From: Azospirillum doebereinerae
Lineage (GTDB): Bacteria > Pseudomonadota > Alphaproteobacteria > Azospirillales > Azospirillaceae
DNA: 64,000 nucleotides
NCBI RefSeq assembly: GCF_003989665.1
Contig: NZ_RZIJ01000002.1
Span: 1-64,000 of the forward strand
Direction: 5' to 3'
The notes beneath the pieces are model-generated. The model had not been told where the DNA came from, did no database searches, and saw nothing but the letters and a program-made list of their open reading frames with translations. This document shows positions 49,701 to 58,001 of the stretch, piece by piece. Numbering within the stretch: position 1 is the first letter of the stretch; every line of letters starts with the position of its first letter. Made by a program: the position numbers and the translations under genes.

Positions 49701-50272
49701 GTCTGGTCCACCGCCTCGTGGCTGTCCTGGGTGGTGTAGCGGCCGGCGGTATCCAGGAATATTGCTTCGTCGGCGAACCACCAGTCGCATTGCCGGGTGC
49801 CGCCGACGCCCTTCAGCGGAGCGGCGGCGCCCTCGCCGCCGGCCAGCGGGAAGTTCAGCCCGCTCTTGACCAGAGCGGTGGTCTTGCCGGCGCCGGGAGG
49901 ACCGATGATGACGTACCAGGGCGTGCCGTAGAGATAGCCGTCGCCTAAGCCCCGCTCCTTCCGCCCGGCCTTCAGCAGGGCCAGCGACTGCGTGAAGGTC
50001 TGGCGCAGCCCGGCGACCTCCTCGTCGGCGGCGCGGGCGTCGAGGCCGCCGGTCACGCCCTCGACCATGCGCCGCTCGGCCGCCGCCGCGCGGCGCCGCA
50101 TCAGGACCAACGCGACGCCCCAGAGCGGGAACGGCACGGCGGCGGCGACCGCCAGCCATGGCAGGTCCAGCCCGGCGAGCGGCCCGAGCAAGGCAATCAG
50201 CGCCGCCGCGAACACGGCGCCCAGGAACCCCAACACCGCAGGAGAACGCAAGATCGCGATCAGCCGCCCCAT
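46748..50272 (-). CDS. tssM: Type VI membrane-complex protein TssM
   Basis: A 1174-residue IcmF/TssM. Two N-terminal transmembrane helices (about 12-60) are followed by a cytoplasmic NTPase-like domain with intact Walker A GPPGAGKTTAL. A third helix (about 440-460, IVYSLLALVTVGATAAWVAGYL) leads to the large periplasmic part (about 465-1174) that ends in a beta-rich domain. Start ATG 50272 (MGRLIAILRSPAVLGFLGAV). It forms the trans-envelope channel with TssL and TssJ; TssJ is not in the window. Confidence 0.95.
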   Translation of the reverse strand: MGRLIAILRSPAVLGFLGAVFAAALIALLGPLAGLDLPWLAVAAAVPFPLWGVALVLMRRRAAAAERRMVEGVTGGLDARAADEEVAGLRQTFTQSLALLKAGRKERGLGDGYLYGTPWYVIIGPPGAGKTTALVKSGLNFPLAGGEGAAAPLKGVGGTRQCDWWFADEAIFLDTAGRYTTQDSHEAVDQTGWGAFLKLLKDSRSRQPINGVLVAIAVPDLASADPAERLAHAAAIRRRLRELYEELKVKAPVYLLLTKSDLIAGFNEFFHDLNRDERKQILGVTLPATPVELDDGGMAQLGAGLDGIATRLSARAVDRIQQESAQERRGAIFAFPSQIASLKEPILDFVGAAFKANRYEPALRLRGVYFTSGTQEGTQIDRLIGGLSESFGIPAAPFRGGAGAAAQSRSYFLGNLLSGVVFREANLVGFDPGAERRRLWIPRIVYSLLALVTVGATAAWVAGYLDNSGLIDRQQRSVDAYRPKAESLTAGTLADDDLRRVLPVLNELRTLPAGHDTLAAKQRLALDFGLYQGDKLEEAGDTLYVRAVNGLMVPRLLVRVQRDLRDRLQADDAPAVEALLRLYLGLGGAGPVVADEVTPWLAGWLRRVTPPLSIDETRQAQEHLAAGLAAPSGLPKANLDAGLIRQAREVLLRTPLPARAYAAIVASAAAKQLPEWRLSDQAGPEGDRVFRRLSGARLSDGVPGLYTYQGFTTVVLPALPGAARSVRDLSWLLGPPRGEETGAELETEALTLYLRDYATRWDALLNDLALVTAANPQQLGEQVNILSGRTSPLQRLLAAVTGETTLQRMPEAPAGAAAAVPAAAVPAPVAALAGALGDTKTAKLVSQMVDDRFRALNDFTRGASGAKLEELLRSLESVHAVLSRLAFGQGANQKLFDAAASGGGEVFQRLATDMAYYPQPVRRWTSELVQQGTERTLSGARAQISAEWQSSVLPWCKRALDNRYPFTRGAGSDVGLDDFARLFAPGGLIDGFFTNRLRPFVDTTKEPWRWQAGSGDLGIPDSVLPVFQHAAMIRDAFFPDGGRVPSLRFELRPTYLGAGVEQVDLDVDGQRLTFARNATLAQAVQWPKPGGAGDLRVTFTGLPPELPEMTQRTGSWAWFRTLDANRGRKGGVPDRIPVSFGAGGKSVGFDVRMTSAVNPFSIRDLKEFRCPDSL

Positions 50273-50306
50273 ACCAGCACCCCTGTCCTTGGCCCGGTCG
50301 GCCGGT

Positions 50307-51701
50307 TCACTTCTTGAGGATGATGTCGATCCGGCGATTCGCCGACCGGCCTTCCGCCGTGTCGTTGGGCGCGACCGGCTCGGTGTCGGCGCGCCCCTCG
50401 GCATGCAGGCGGGCCTTGTTGGCGAAGAGCGGGTCGAACGCGTCGCGGACGGCGTCGGCCCGCGCCTTCGACAGGTGCCAGTTCGACGGGAAGCGCAGAC
50501 GGCCGCCGCCGGTGATCGGCACGTTGTCGGTGTGGCCGGTGATCAGCACCGCGCCCGGCTCCTCGGCCACCGCGCGGGCGACGCGCCCCACCGCCTTGTC
50601 CACCGCCGGGTTCAGCGTGGCCTTGCCGCTGGCGAACAGGCTCTGACCGCGCATGCGGACGGTGACGGACAACGCGTCCTCCGTCACCTCGACCAGACCC
50701 TCGGCGATCTCAGGCTCCAGGAACTTGCGGACGCGCTGGACCTGCGAGGTCTGCGGCGGCGGGGCCGGTTCGATAACCGGGACCTGCAACGGCGCCGCGA
50801 CGGCGGCCGGAATCGGCGCCAGCGTCTCGATCACGGTGGCCCCGTGCGGCGGCAGCCCGGCCAGCCCGGCGAACAGCCGGTCCGACGCGCCGTTCAGCAG
50901 GAAGCTCAGCCCCAGATACAGCAGCAGCAGGAACACCAGCGTCCCGGCCCCCGCGACCCAGACCGGCAGCGTGCTCTTGGGCGGCTGGTAGGCGACGGCC
51001 AGCGCGGCGGCGTCCGGGCAGAGGATGCGGTCGGCGGCGCCGCTATGGCGGACCAGGATGTTGTAGACGTCCTCGCGGATGCGGGCGTGCTCGCTGTCCT
51101 GCCGGCCGGCGACCCGGTAGCGCCCGCGGAAGCCCAGCGACAGGCAGAGATACATCAACTCCAGCAGGTCGCCGTAGGTCGCCGGGTCCTGGCGGGCGAC
51201 CGCCAGCCGGTCGAAGAACTGGTCCCCACCGACCACGTTCTTGTGGAACATGCTGGTGACGTTCTGCCGCGTCCAGGAGCTGTGGCTGCCCCAGGCGGAG
51301 TTCAGAACGATGTCGTCGATCAGCGCGCACAGCGCGTAATGGGCGGTGGCCTGGATCGCCGGATCGAGGCCGGACTGCGTCACCCAGTGCTGGAAATCGC
51401 GCAGGGCGGAGACCACGCGCTGGCGCAGGCCTTCGATGTCGGGAACCGAGGACGCCTCGTTCAATCGGGTCGCCAGCAGCAGCACCGGCGAGGCGGCGGC
51501 GACCAGCGGGCTGCGGGCGGTGAAGCCGGCGCCCCCGAGCGCCGGATGCCCGGCGGCACCATCGGCCGAACCGGCGCGCGGCGCGGCGGGACGCGCCTCG
51601 GCGCCCGCTCCCGGCGGACGGCGCCCACCCGGTGTCGGAACGAAGACCGTCCGTTCGGGTTCCTGGTCCGGCGCGCCGCCGAATTGATCGCCGCCCTGCA
51701 T
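50307..51701 (-). CDS. tssL: Type VI membrane-complex protein TssL with OmpA-like domain
   Basis: A 464-residue evolved TssL. The N-terminal tail is low complexity with ERTVFVPTPGGR. The cytoplasmic DotU domain is about 75-260 (NPLVAAASP-type start, ALIDDIVLNSAWGSHSSWTRQNV, YLCLSLGFRGRYRV). The transmembrane helix is about 285-307. The periplasmic OmpA domain is about 350-462 (LFASGKATLNPAVDKAV, ITGHTDNVPI, ADAVRDAF, RSANRRIDIIL) and would anchor the complex to peptidoglycan. ATG 51701 has GAGG five bases upstream. Confidence 0.95.
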   Translation of the reverse strand: MQGGDQFGGAPDQEPERTVFVPTPGGRRPPGAGAEARPAAPRAGSADGAAGHPALGGAGFTARSPLVAAASPVLLLATRLNEASSVPDIEGLRQRVVSALRDFQHWVTQSGLDPAIQATAHYALCALIDDIVLNSAWGSHSSWTRQNVTSMFHKNVVGGDQFFDRLAVARQDPATYGDLLELMYLCLSLGFRGRYRVAGRQDSEHARIREDVYNILVRHSGAADRILCPDAAALAVAYQPPKSTLPVWVAGAGTLVFLLLLYLGLSFLLNGASDRLFAGLAGLPPHGATVIETLAPIPAAVAAPLQVPVIEPAPPPQTSQVQRVRKFLEPEIAEGLVEVTEDALSVTVRMRGQSLFASGKATLNPAVDKAVGRVARAVAEEPGAVLITGHTDNVPITGGGRLRFPSNWHLSKARADAVRDAFDPLFANKARLHAEGRADTEPVAPNDTAEGRSANRRIDIILKK

Positions 51702-51836
51702 CGCCACCTCAAAGCACCGGATCGTGAATCGCCCGCGAGTGTGGGCGAGATCATCGAGGAAAATCAATCGGCCGTGGAATAGGCCTTAAGACGGAGGCTT
51801 ATCGGTTTAGCCCCTGCCGCCCGCATGACACGCCGA

Positions 51837-54800
51837 TCATTGCGCCGCCCCCGCCGGCCCCGCCAGAGCGAAGGGGCTCAACTCGTTGCCGCCCGTCTTG
51901 AAGATGGCCGACTGCTTCCACTGCTTTTCCTTGGCCAGCCGGGGAACGGCGCGGTTCACGTATTGGCCCAATGTCAGGTTGTAGATCGCCTCGTCACCGG
52001 GCAGCATGGCCTTTCCGCCCAGCCCCTCCAGCACCGCATGGGCGAAGATGCCGTTGCGGCCGTTGTAGCTGTCCAATGCCTCCTGCTCCTCCGACGAGGC
52101 CGCCAGCAGGTAGCGCCCGCCCATGTCCTGGTAGAGCTTGTCCACCGTGCCCGCCGACACCGCGCCCGAATGGCAGGTGTCGAGCAGCACCAGCATGTTG
52201 CGGGCGGCGATGCCGCTGACCAGCCGGTTCAACTCCTTCTCCGACAACGCCTGGGCGTTCACCGCCTCGGCCGTCGCGGCGGTCACGTCCTGGGTGATGA
52301 AGTGGTAGAGCTTCACCGAAGGGTCCTTCGCCGAGGGCTGGATCAGGCCATGGCCGGCGAGGTAGAGCAGGACCGTGTCGTCCTCCCGCGCTTCCGCCGC
52401 CAACGCCTCGAGCCCGGCGACGATGGCGGAGCGGCTGGCCTGCTCGTCGTAGAGCGTGGTCGAGAGCGCCAGGGACTGTTCCCGGTCGTAGCTGTCCGGA
52501 ATACGCTGCCGCATCGTGGCCGCGAAGGCTTCGGCGTCGGCCCGCGCGAAGCGCAGCTGCGCGCCGGCCGGGCGGTAGGCGTTGATGCCGACGACGAAGG
52601 TGATCAACCGCGGCTTCGACGGCGCCGCCCGCTCCGTGGTCGCGGCCATGGCGGCCGGCTGCTCGGCCGGAACCACGAAATCGACCATCGGCGAGCGTTC
52701 GTAGATGGCGTCCGACCCGTTGTAGGCGCGGATCTGGATGCGGTTGGAATTCGCCTCGACCCGAACCGCGCTGGTGCGCTCCGTAGCGACCGGCGGCGCG
52801 GCGGGAGAAGCGGGGGCGACCGGCCCGGAGACGGTTGGCGCGGACACGGCCGGGGCTGTCGGAGTTTCCGGCGCCGGCTTGGCCCGCGCGAAGCCGCGCG
52901 ACGCCTCCTCGCCGCTGACGTTGCGGCCATTGCGGAACAGATCGACGGAACCGATGCCGCCGCCATTGTCTTCCACCCGGTAGCGCAACCGCACGCTTCC
53001 GGTTCCCGCCGGCAGGTTGATGGTGACGCGCGGCTCCTCCTCAGGAGCCTCCGGCGTGGTGCCCTTGGAAGCGACCGCCTTGGCAACGGATGGCACGGGT
53101 GTCGAGGGCGCCGGTTCCTTGGCGCGGGCGAAGGCCCGGCTGACCGGCGTTGCGTCGAGCGGCAGGCAGGTCTCGGCCGCCTCCACGGCGACGGGAGCGG
53201 AAGGGACGGCGGGAACCGTGTCGGTCGCTCCGGTGCCCAGCGCCAGCCCCCGGCTGGCGCGCGGGACCGCGCAATACTCCAGCAAGGCGATCTTGGGCCG
53301 TCGCTGGTTCAGCAGCCGGATGTCGCCGATGGCGGCGAGCCGGGCGTCGATCTCCGCCTGCGCCGTACCGCGCAGTTTGCCACGCACCAGTTCCGGAGCC
53401 TGGAAGACGCGGTAGACCTGCTTGAACTCAAGCCACTGGGTGCCCTTCTTGTTCGGGTCGTTCAGGTGGAAGCCGACCAGCGTCTCGCCGCCGCTTTCCG
53501 AATGGTCGAAGAAGGCTTCCGGCGTCCACAGGACCCAGCGGCGCCCGTCGCGGTGCGGGAACAGCGCGGCCAATTCCTCCAGCGGCTTGGCGCCGCCCGA
53601 CAGCGCGTACCAGCGCAGGGTCCCGTCCCCCAGCGCCGCCACGGCAAGCCGCCCGTCGGCCGAGGCCATGACGCCCCAGACGGCGGCTGGCGCGTCGGCG
53701 CGGGCGACCTCCGCGCCGCGCGCGTCGACAAGGCGCAGGCTGAACTCCCCGCCCAACAGCACCCGCGCCGCGCCGCCCGCTCCAGGCGGCAGGACGGCGA
53801 CGCTGCGCGCCCACTCCCCGGTGTCGAGCTTGACCGGATGGCCGTTAACCTTGGGCGCCCGGCTGTTGCGCCAGTCCGTCACGATCACGTCGCGCCCCTC
53901 GGCCGAGGGACGGGTCATGCCGGAGCGCGCCTCCGCGCCTTCGGTCAGGCTTCGGGCCAGCACGTCGAACCGCATCGGCCGCTTGCCGCCCTGCTCCAGC
54001 CCAAAATCGACGACAAGTCCGTCGTCGGACAGCGCGAAGCTGCCCTGCTGGACGTCGCGGAAATCTCCGGCGTCCCCCGACCGCGCGTAGGCGATTCGCT
54101 TGGCCGGATCGACCATGCCCCAGGAGGGATCGGCGGCGCTGAAGGCCACCCCGCCGTCCGGCAGCGCCAGAAGCTGGGTGATCGAATCGCGGGCCAGCGG
54201 GGTGTCGGACGAAGCCCCCTTGCCGCCCGACACCCAGCGCCGCAGGACGTTGCGCGTCCCGTCCGGGCTGGCGGTGCCGGCGGCGACCAGGGCCGTCCCG
54301 TCCCAGGCCACGGCGGCGAGGCTGCCGCCGACGAGGCCGGTGGTCTTCGGGCTGTAGGCGAGTTTCAGATCCTTGGCCGACAGCACGTCGACCCGCAGCG
54401 CGTCGGCGTAGCCGACCGCCAGCAGGGAGCCATCGGGCGAGAAGGAGACCGAATAGGGGGACGCGCCGCCGGGCGCCTTGCGCTTGACCGCCGGCTTGGC
54501 CTGCTTGAACCCTGAATCGTAAATCCGGATGTTGCCATCGTAGGACGCGGTGGCGAGCCGCCCGTCCGGAGCGAAGGCCAGCGCCGAACTCCGTCCCTCA
54601 TAGGCGGTGTCCTCGGCCAACAGACGGAAATTGCCGCTGTCCCAAACCCTCAAGCCCGCGTTGCCGCCGAACGCCCCGGCGACGAAACGCCCATCGGGCG
54701 AGATCGCCAGATCGTTCACCACATGAGGCTGGCCGGGCAGACGCGCCTTCAAGCGCTGCCCCTTGACGTCGAACAGGTAGAGGGTGACCCCGTCGCCCCA

Positions 54801-55184
54801 GCTCGACCCGGTGTTGCCGGCGGCCACCGCCAACGATCCGTCGGCCGACAGGGCCACGGCGTAGAGCGCGCCCTCGTCGCCCGATTCGATGGGAACGCGC
54901 AGGACGCCCAACGGTTCGCCGCCGTCGCGCGACCACAGGCGCAGGGTCTTGTCGTTCGACACGGTCGCGATCAGCCGCCCCTCCGCATCGGTCGCCAGCC
55001 GGTTCACACGCGCGGTGTGACGCCCGGTCTCGATTCGCAGGAAGGCACCGGAGGACGCATCCCCGGCGAAGAGCGGCGCGGCCGGGACGCACAGGGCGGC
55101 CAGAACCGCACCGACAAGCACGGCCACCGCCGGGATGGTCCGCCGGGTGACCCGGCGTCCGAAGCGGAAGACACAACCGACCAT
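51837..55184 (-). CDS. Exported WD40-repeat caspase-family protease
   Basis: A 1115-residue protein with an N-terminal signal or anchor helix (about 17-40). Residues about 50-580 form a WD40-like beta propeller (RLIATVSNDKTLRLWSRDGG, DGRLATASYDGNIRIYDSG, DGRLAVAALGDGTLRWYALSG). A Pro/Ala linker and Ig-like segment (about 690-830) follow, then a C-terminal caspase p20-like domain (about 860-1100). The catalytic His is in LYLAGHGL and the Cys in VLLDTCHSGA. Peptidases of clan CD like this cleave after specific side chains and are often activated by the sensor they carry. It is followed by tssL after 135 bases on the same strand, so possibly cotranscribed. Confidence 0.88.
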   Translation of the reverse strand: MVGCVFRFGRRVTRRTIPAVAVLVGAVLAALCVPAAPLFAGDASSGAFLRIETGRHTARVNRLATDAEGRLIATVSNDKTLRLWSRDGGEPLGVLRVPIESGDEGALYAVALSADGSLAVAAGNTGSSWGDGVTLYLFDVKGQRLKARLPGQPHVVNDLAISPDGRFVAGAFGGNAGLRVWDSGNFRLLAEDTAYEGRSSALAFAPDGRLATASYDGNIRIYDSGFKQAKPAVKRKAPGGASPYSVSFSPDGSLLAVGYADALRVDVLSAKDLKLAYSPKTTGLVGGSLAAVAWDGTALVAAGTASPDGTRNVLRRWVSGGKGASSDTPLARDSITQLLALPDGGVAFSAADPSWGMVDPAKRIAYARSGDAGDFRDVQQGSFALSDDGLVVDFGLEQGGKRPMRFDVLARSLTEGAEARSGMTRPSAEGRDVIVTDWRNSRAPKVNGHPVKLDTGEWARSVAVLPPGAGGAARVLLGGEFSLRLVDARGAEVARADAPAAVWGVMASADGRLAVAALGDGTLRWYALSGGAKPLEELAALFPHRDGRRWVLWTPEAFFDHSESGGETLVGFHLNDPNKKGTQWLEFKQVYRVFQAPELVRGKLRGTAQAEIDARLAAIGDIRLLNQRRPKIALLEYCAVPRASRGLALGTGATDTVPAVPSAPVAVEAAETCLPLDATPVSRAFARAKEPAPSTPVPSVAKAVASKGTTPEAPEEEPRVTINLPAGTGSVRLRYRVEDNGGGIGSVDLFRNGRNVSGEEASRGFARAKPAPETPTAPAVSAPTVSGPVAPASPAAPPVATERTSAVRVEANSNRIQIRAYNGSDAIYERSPMVDFVVPAEQPAAMAATTERAAPSKPRLITFVVGINAYRPAGAQLRFARADAEAFAATMRQRIPDSYDREQSLALSTTLYDEQASRSAIVAGLEALAAEAREDDTVLLYLAGHGLIQPSAKDPSVKLYHFITQDVTAATAEAVNAQALSEKELNRLVSGIAARNMLVLLDTCHSGAVSAGTVDKLYQDMGGRYLLAASSEEQEALDSYNGRNGIFAHAVLEGLGGKAMLPGDEAIYNLTLGQYVNRAVPRLAKEKQWKQSAIFKTGGNELSPFALAGPAGAAQ

Positions 55185-55305
55185 GAACCCGTTCCGCTTG
55201 CGTTGTTGGCCTGAGGACGGCCCGTGGAGCCGCCGTTCAGTGTGCCATGGGGGGCGCCGGCGGCAACGCCCCCTTTCGCACGACACAAGGTCGCAAGACG
55301 CGTTG

Positions 55306-56124
55306 TCACACCGCGTCGAGCGTCGCCTCCTTCTGCGCCATCTGCTGGATCGCCGCGGTCGAGTTGCCGATGCGCTCCGACGTCTCGAAGGCCGTGTTCG
55401 TCCGGTCGACGACCTGCGTCGCCGAGTTGCCCTTGGCCGAGGTGGTCGGCTTGGTCGGCTTCGTGGTCTTCTTGGCCGAGGCGTTCTTCGCGCGGATCTT
55501 GTCCGCGGACCCCGGCTGGATGTTGTCGACGGCCACCAGATACTCGTCGCGGCGCTTTACGATGTTCTGGTTGATCGTGCTGGCGATGGCGTAGTCCTTG
55601 TCCAACTGCGCGCGGATGGCGGCCAGACGCTGTTCCGCCTCCGGCTTGCCGATGCGCTGGGCCTTGTAGTCGGCCTTGACGCGCGTGATCTCCGCCCGGC
55701 GGCAGTTGACCAGTTGGTCGAGCGCGACCTGCGTGCGGTTCAGATTCTGGTTCTCGGTGTCGAGATCGCTCATCACGCCGGTGATGGCCTGATCGCGCCC
55801 CTGCTGCATCTTGGCGCTCCAATAGCCGCCCAGCGTGCCCACGGCGGCCCCGGCGGCGGCGCCGATCAGCGCGCCTTTCAGGTTCCCGCCGATCAGCCCG
55901 CCGGACACGGCGCCGACGCCGGCCCCGATCGCGGCGCCCTTCAGCATGTCCTCGGCGTAGAAGTTGCCGGTCGAGTCGAGCGCAACCCGGTACTGATAGC
56001 AGGCGTCCGTGCCGTCGTTGGAGCCGATGCGGTCCTGCTGGGTGGTGACGCAGCCGCTCAGAAGCACGGAGGCGGCAACGGCGACAGCGACGAGGTTGGT
56101 GCTGCGGCGGCGGTTCATGCCCAT
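55306..56124 (-). CDS. Lipoprotein with glycine-zipper segment
   Basis: A 272-residue outer-membrane-type lipoprotein: signal peptide with lipobox LLSGC at about residue 24. A glycine-zipper hairpin spans about 62-105 (repeated GxxxG, e.g. GAAIGAGVGAVSGGLIGGN), able to insert in membranes. A helical region with NCRRAEITRVKADYKAQRI and a Lys/Thr/Pro-rich segment follow. AAGGA lies upstream of ATG 56124. It sits between the two caspase genes on the minus strand, 121 bases before the WD40 caspase, so it is a likely partner in the envelope. No function known. Confidence 0.8.
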   Translation of the reverse strand: MGMNRRRSTNLVAVAVAASVLLSGCVTTQQDRIGSNDGTDACYQYRVALDSTGNFYAEDMLKGAAIGAGVGAVSGGLIGGNLKGALIGAAAGAAVGTLGGYWSAKMQQGRDQAITGVMSDLDTENQNLNRTQVALDQLVNCRRAEITRVKADYKAQRIGKPEAEQRLAAIRAQLDKDYAIASTINQNIVKRRDEYLVAVDNIQPGSADKIRAKNASAKKTTKPTKPTTSAKGNSATQVVDRTNTAFETSERIGNSTAAIQQMAQKEATLDAV

Positions 56125-56387
56125 AACGTCATCCTTGTTGAGTTTCTTGATAGGCGTTTCTTGACAGTCCGAGTCGAACAACGAACGGACCAACGGTTGT
56201 CAAAAACCGCTTCGGCGATCTCGGGCACAACCCTGCCACAGCGAGGACGGCTGCGAAAGCGGAGGTAAGTTATACGGGCGTATGACCTTTAACCTTTCTT
56301 CAACCAAGTGTAGGGTCATAGCCGGCATAAGCGACTGGCGTGAACCAGGGGCAAGCCGGCAACCGTTGGTGGGGAGATTTCGGGACG

Positions 56388-57977
56388 ATGGCCAGGATCG
56401 GAAAGACCGGATTGGCAATGGCGGGCGCTTTGGCCCTGCTCGGTGCGGCTGGCGCATCGGCACGGGCGGAAACGGCGGCCCTGGTCATCGGTATCGACGA
56501 GTACCAATACGTCAGCTCGCTGAAGGGGGCGGTCAACGATGCCCGCGACATCGCCGCCGCCCTGAAGAGTCTGGGCGCCAAGGACATCCGCCTGTTCCTC
56601 GACGGCGACGCGCAACGCGGACCGATCATCCAGGCGTGGCGCGAGCTGATCGCCACCACCTCCCCCGACGCGACCCTGATCCTGACCTACGCCGGCCACG
56701 GCGCGCAGCAGCCCGAGCGGGTCCCCGGCAACGAGGCCGATGGCAAGGACGAGTTCCTGGTGCTCGCCGGCTTCGCCCCACGCGGCCCCGGCACCGCGCA
56801 GCGTCTGGTGGACGATGAACTCGCCCTCCTGCTGAAGGAGGCGGCGCCCCGTCGCGTGATCTTCGTCTCCGACTCCTGCCATTCCGGCACCATGACCCGC
56901 GGTTTCGACACGCGGGCCGACCAACTCGGCACCCGCGCGCTGGCCATCGACGAGATCACCGAGGACGAGTTGCCGCCCCCGACCCGCGCGGCGCTGGCCG
57001 CCGAGGCGGAGGACCAGCCCCACGTCACCTTCTTCGCCGCCGTCGCCGAGCACGAGCTGGCGCCGGAGGTGCTGATCGACCGCCAGCCGCGCGGCGCGCT
57101 GAGCTGGGCCTTCGCCAACGCGCTACGCGGCAACGCCGACCGCAACGGCGACGGGATCATCACGAAGGCCGAACTGGAGACCCACATCCGGTCGGGCGTC
57201 CGCATGGCGCTGGAAGGGCGGCAGCATCCTCAGGTGCTGCCCACTGGCCGGGGCGAAACCACGCTGATCGATCCGGTCGCAAGCCGGCCAAAACCTCCTT
57301 CCCTTCTGGGCGCGGCGGCGCCGCTCACCCTGCGCATCCTCGCCGAGCCCGCCGTGGCGAAAAGTCTCGCCAAGGGGTTGGCGGGCGTATCCCTGGCCGG
57401 AAAAGCCGATTCGGCCGCCCTGGTCTGGGACAGCGCAACCGGCGATGTCGTGACCGCGACGGGCGACGTGGTGGCCCGCCTGACCGGCGATCCACGGGCA
57501 CCCGAGACTCAGCGGCAACTCCAGGGCGTCATCGACAAATGGTCGCTGGTCGGACGGCTCAAGACGGCGGCGGAACGCCGGTCCCTGGCTCTGGCGGTTT
57601 CGCCCGGCGACCAAAGCTACCGGCAGGGGGAGGCCGTGTCGCTCGATATCCGGGGAAACGAGGGGACCTATTTCACCCTGATCAACCTTGCGGCCGATGG
57701 GACGGTCAACATGTTGTACCCGTTGGCCGATCGCAAGGACCCGGCGCAGATCGCGCGCGGCGGTCCTTACCGGCTGGCACTGACGGTGGAACCGCCTTTC
57801 GGCGCCGACCATTTCGTCGCCATCGCCACGCCCAAGCCGATGGCCGCCCTGCAAAAGGATTTGACCGCGCTGGACGGCCGCCCAGCGGCGGCTCAGGTCG
57901 CGGCGTTGCTGACCAAGCACCTGACCGGCCAGACCGTGGAGTTCGGCATCCACGGCGTCTACAGCGTGGCCCGCTGA
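56388..57977 (+). CDS. Exported caspase-family protease with EF-hand loop and DUF4384-type domain
   Basis: A 529-residue protein. Signal peptide about 1-28. Caspase p20-like domain about 30-290 with the His in TYAGHGAQ and the Cys in FVSDSCHSGT. Inside it is an EF-hand calcium loop, DRNGDGIITKAE, at about 247-258, with acidic residues at positions 1, 5 and 12. The C-terminal domain (about 405-500, SYRQGEAVSLDIRGNEG, VEPPFGADHFVAIAT) is the DUF4384-type module also present at the end of the kinase at 39355. ATG 56388 is preceded by GGGGAGA. Divergent from the lipoprotein gene; the 263 bases between them should hold both promoters. Confidence 0.9.
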   Translation: MARIGKTGLAMAGALALLGAAGASARAETAALVIGIDEYQYVSSLKGAVNDARDIAAALKSLGAKDIRLFLDGDAQRGPIIQAWRELIATTSPDATLILTYAGHGAQQPERVPGNEADGKDEFLVLAGFAPRGPGTAQRLVDDELALLLKEAAPRRVIFVSDSCHSGTMTRGFDTRADQLGTRALAIDEITEDELPPPTRAALAAEAEDQPHVTFFAAVAEHELAPEVLIDRQPRGALSWAFANALRGNADRNGDGIITKAELETHIRSGVRMALEGRQHPQVLPTGRGETTLIDPVASRPKPPSLLGAAAPLTLRILAEPAVAKSLAKGLAGVSLAGKADSAALVWDSATGDVVTATGDVVARLTGDPRAPETQRQLQGVIDKWSLVGRLKTAAERRSLALAVSPGDQSYRQGEAVSLDIRGNEGTYFTLINLAADGTVNMLYPLADRKDPAQIARGGPYRLALTVEPPFGADHFVAIATPKPMAALQKDLTALDGRPAAAQVAALLTKHLTGQTVEFGIHGVYSVAR

Positions 57978-58001
57978 CAAGAGAACCGGCGCCTTTCCTG
58001 A

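Noticed and set aside
46100..49948. 1282-residue plus-strand open frame
   Set aside because: Antisense to tssM and tagF. It arises from strong GC bias in third positions.
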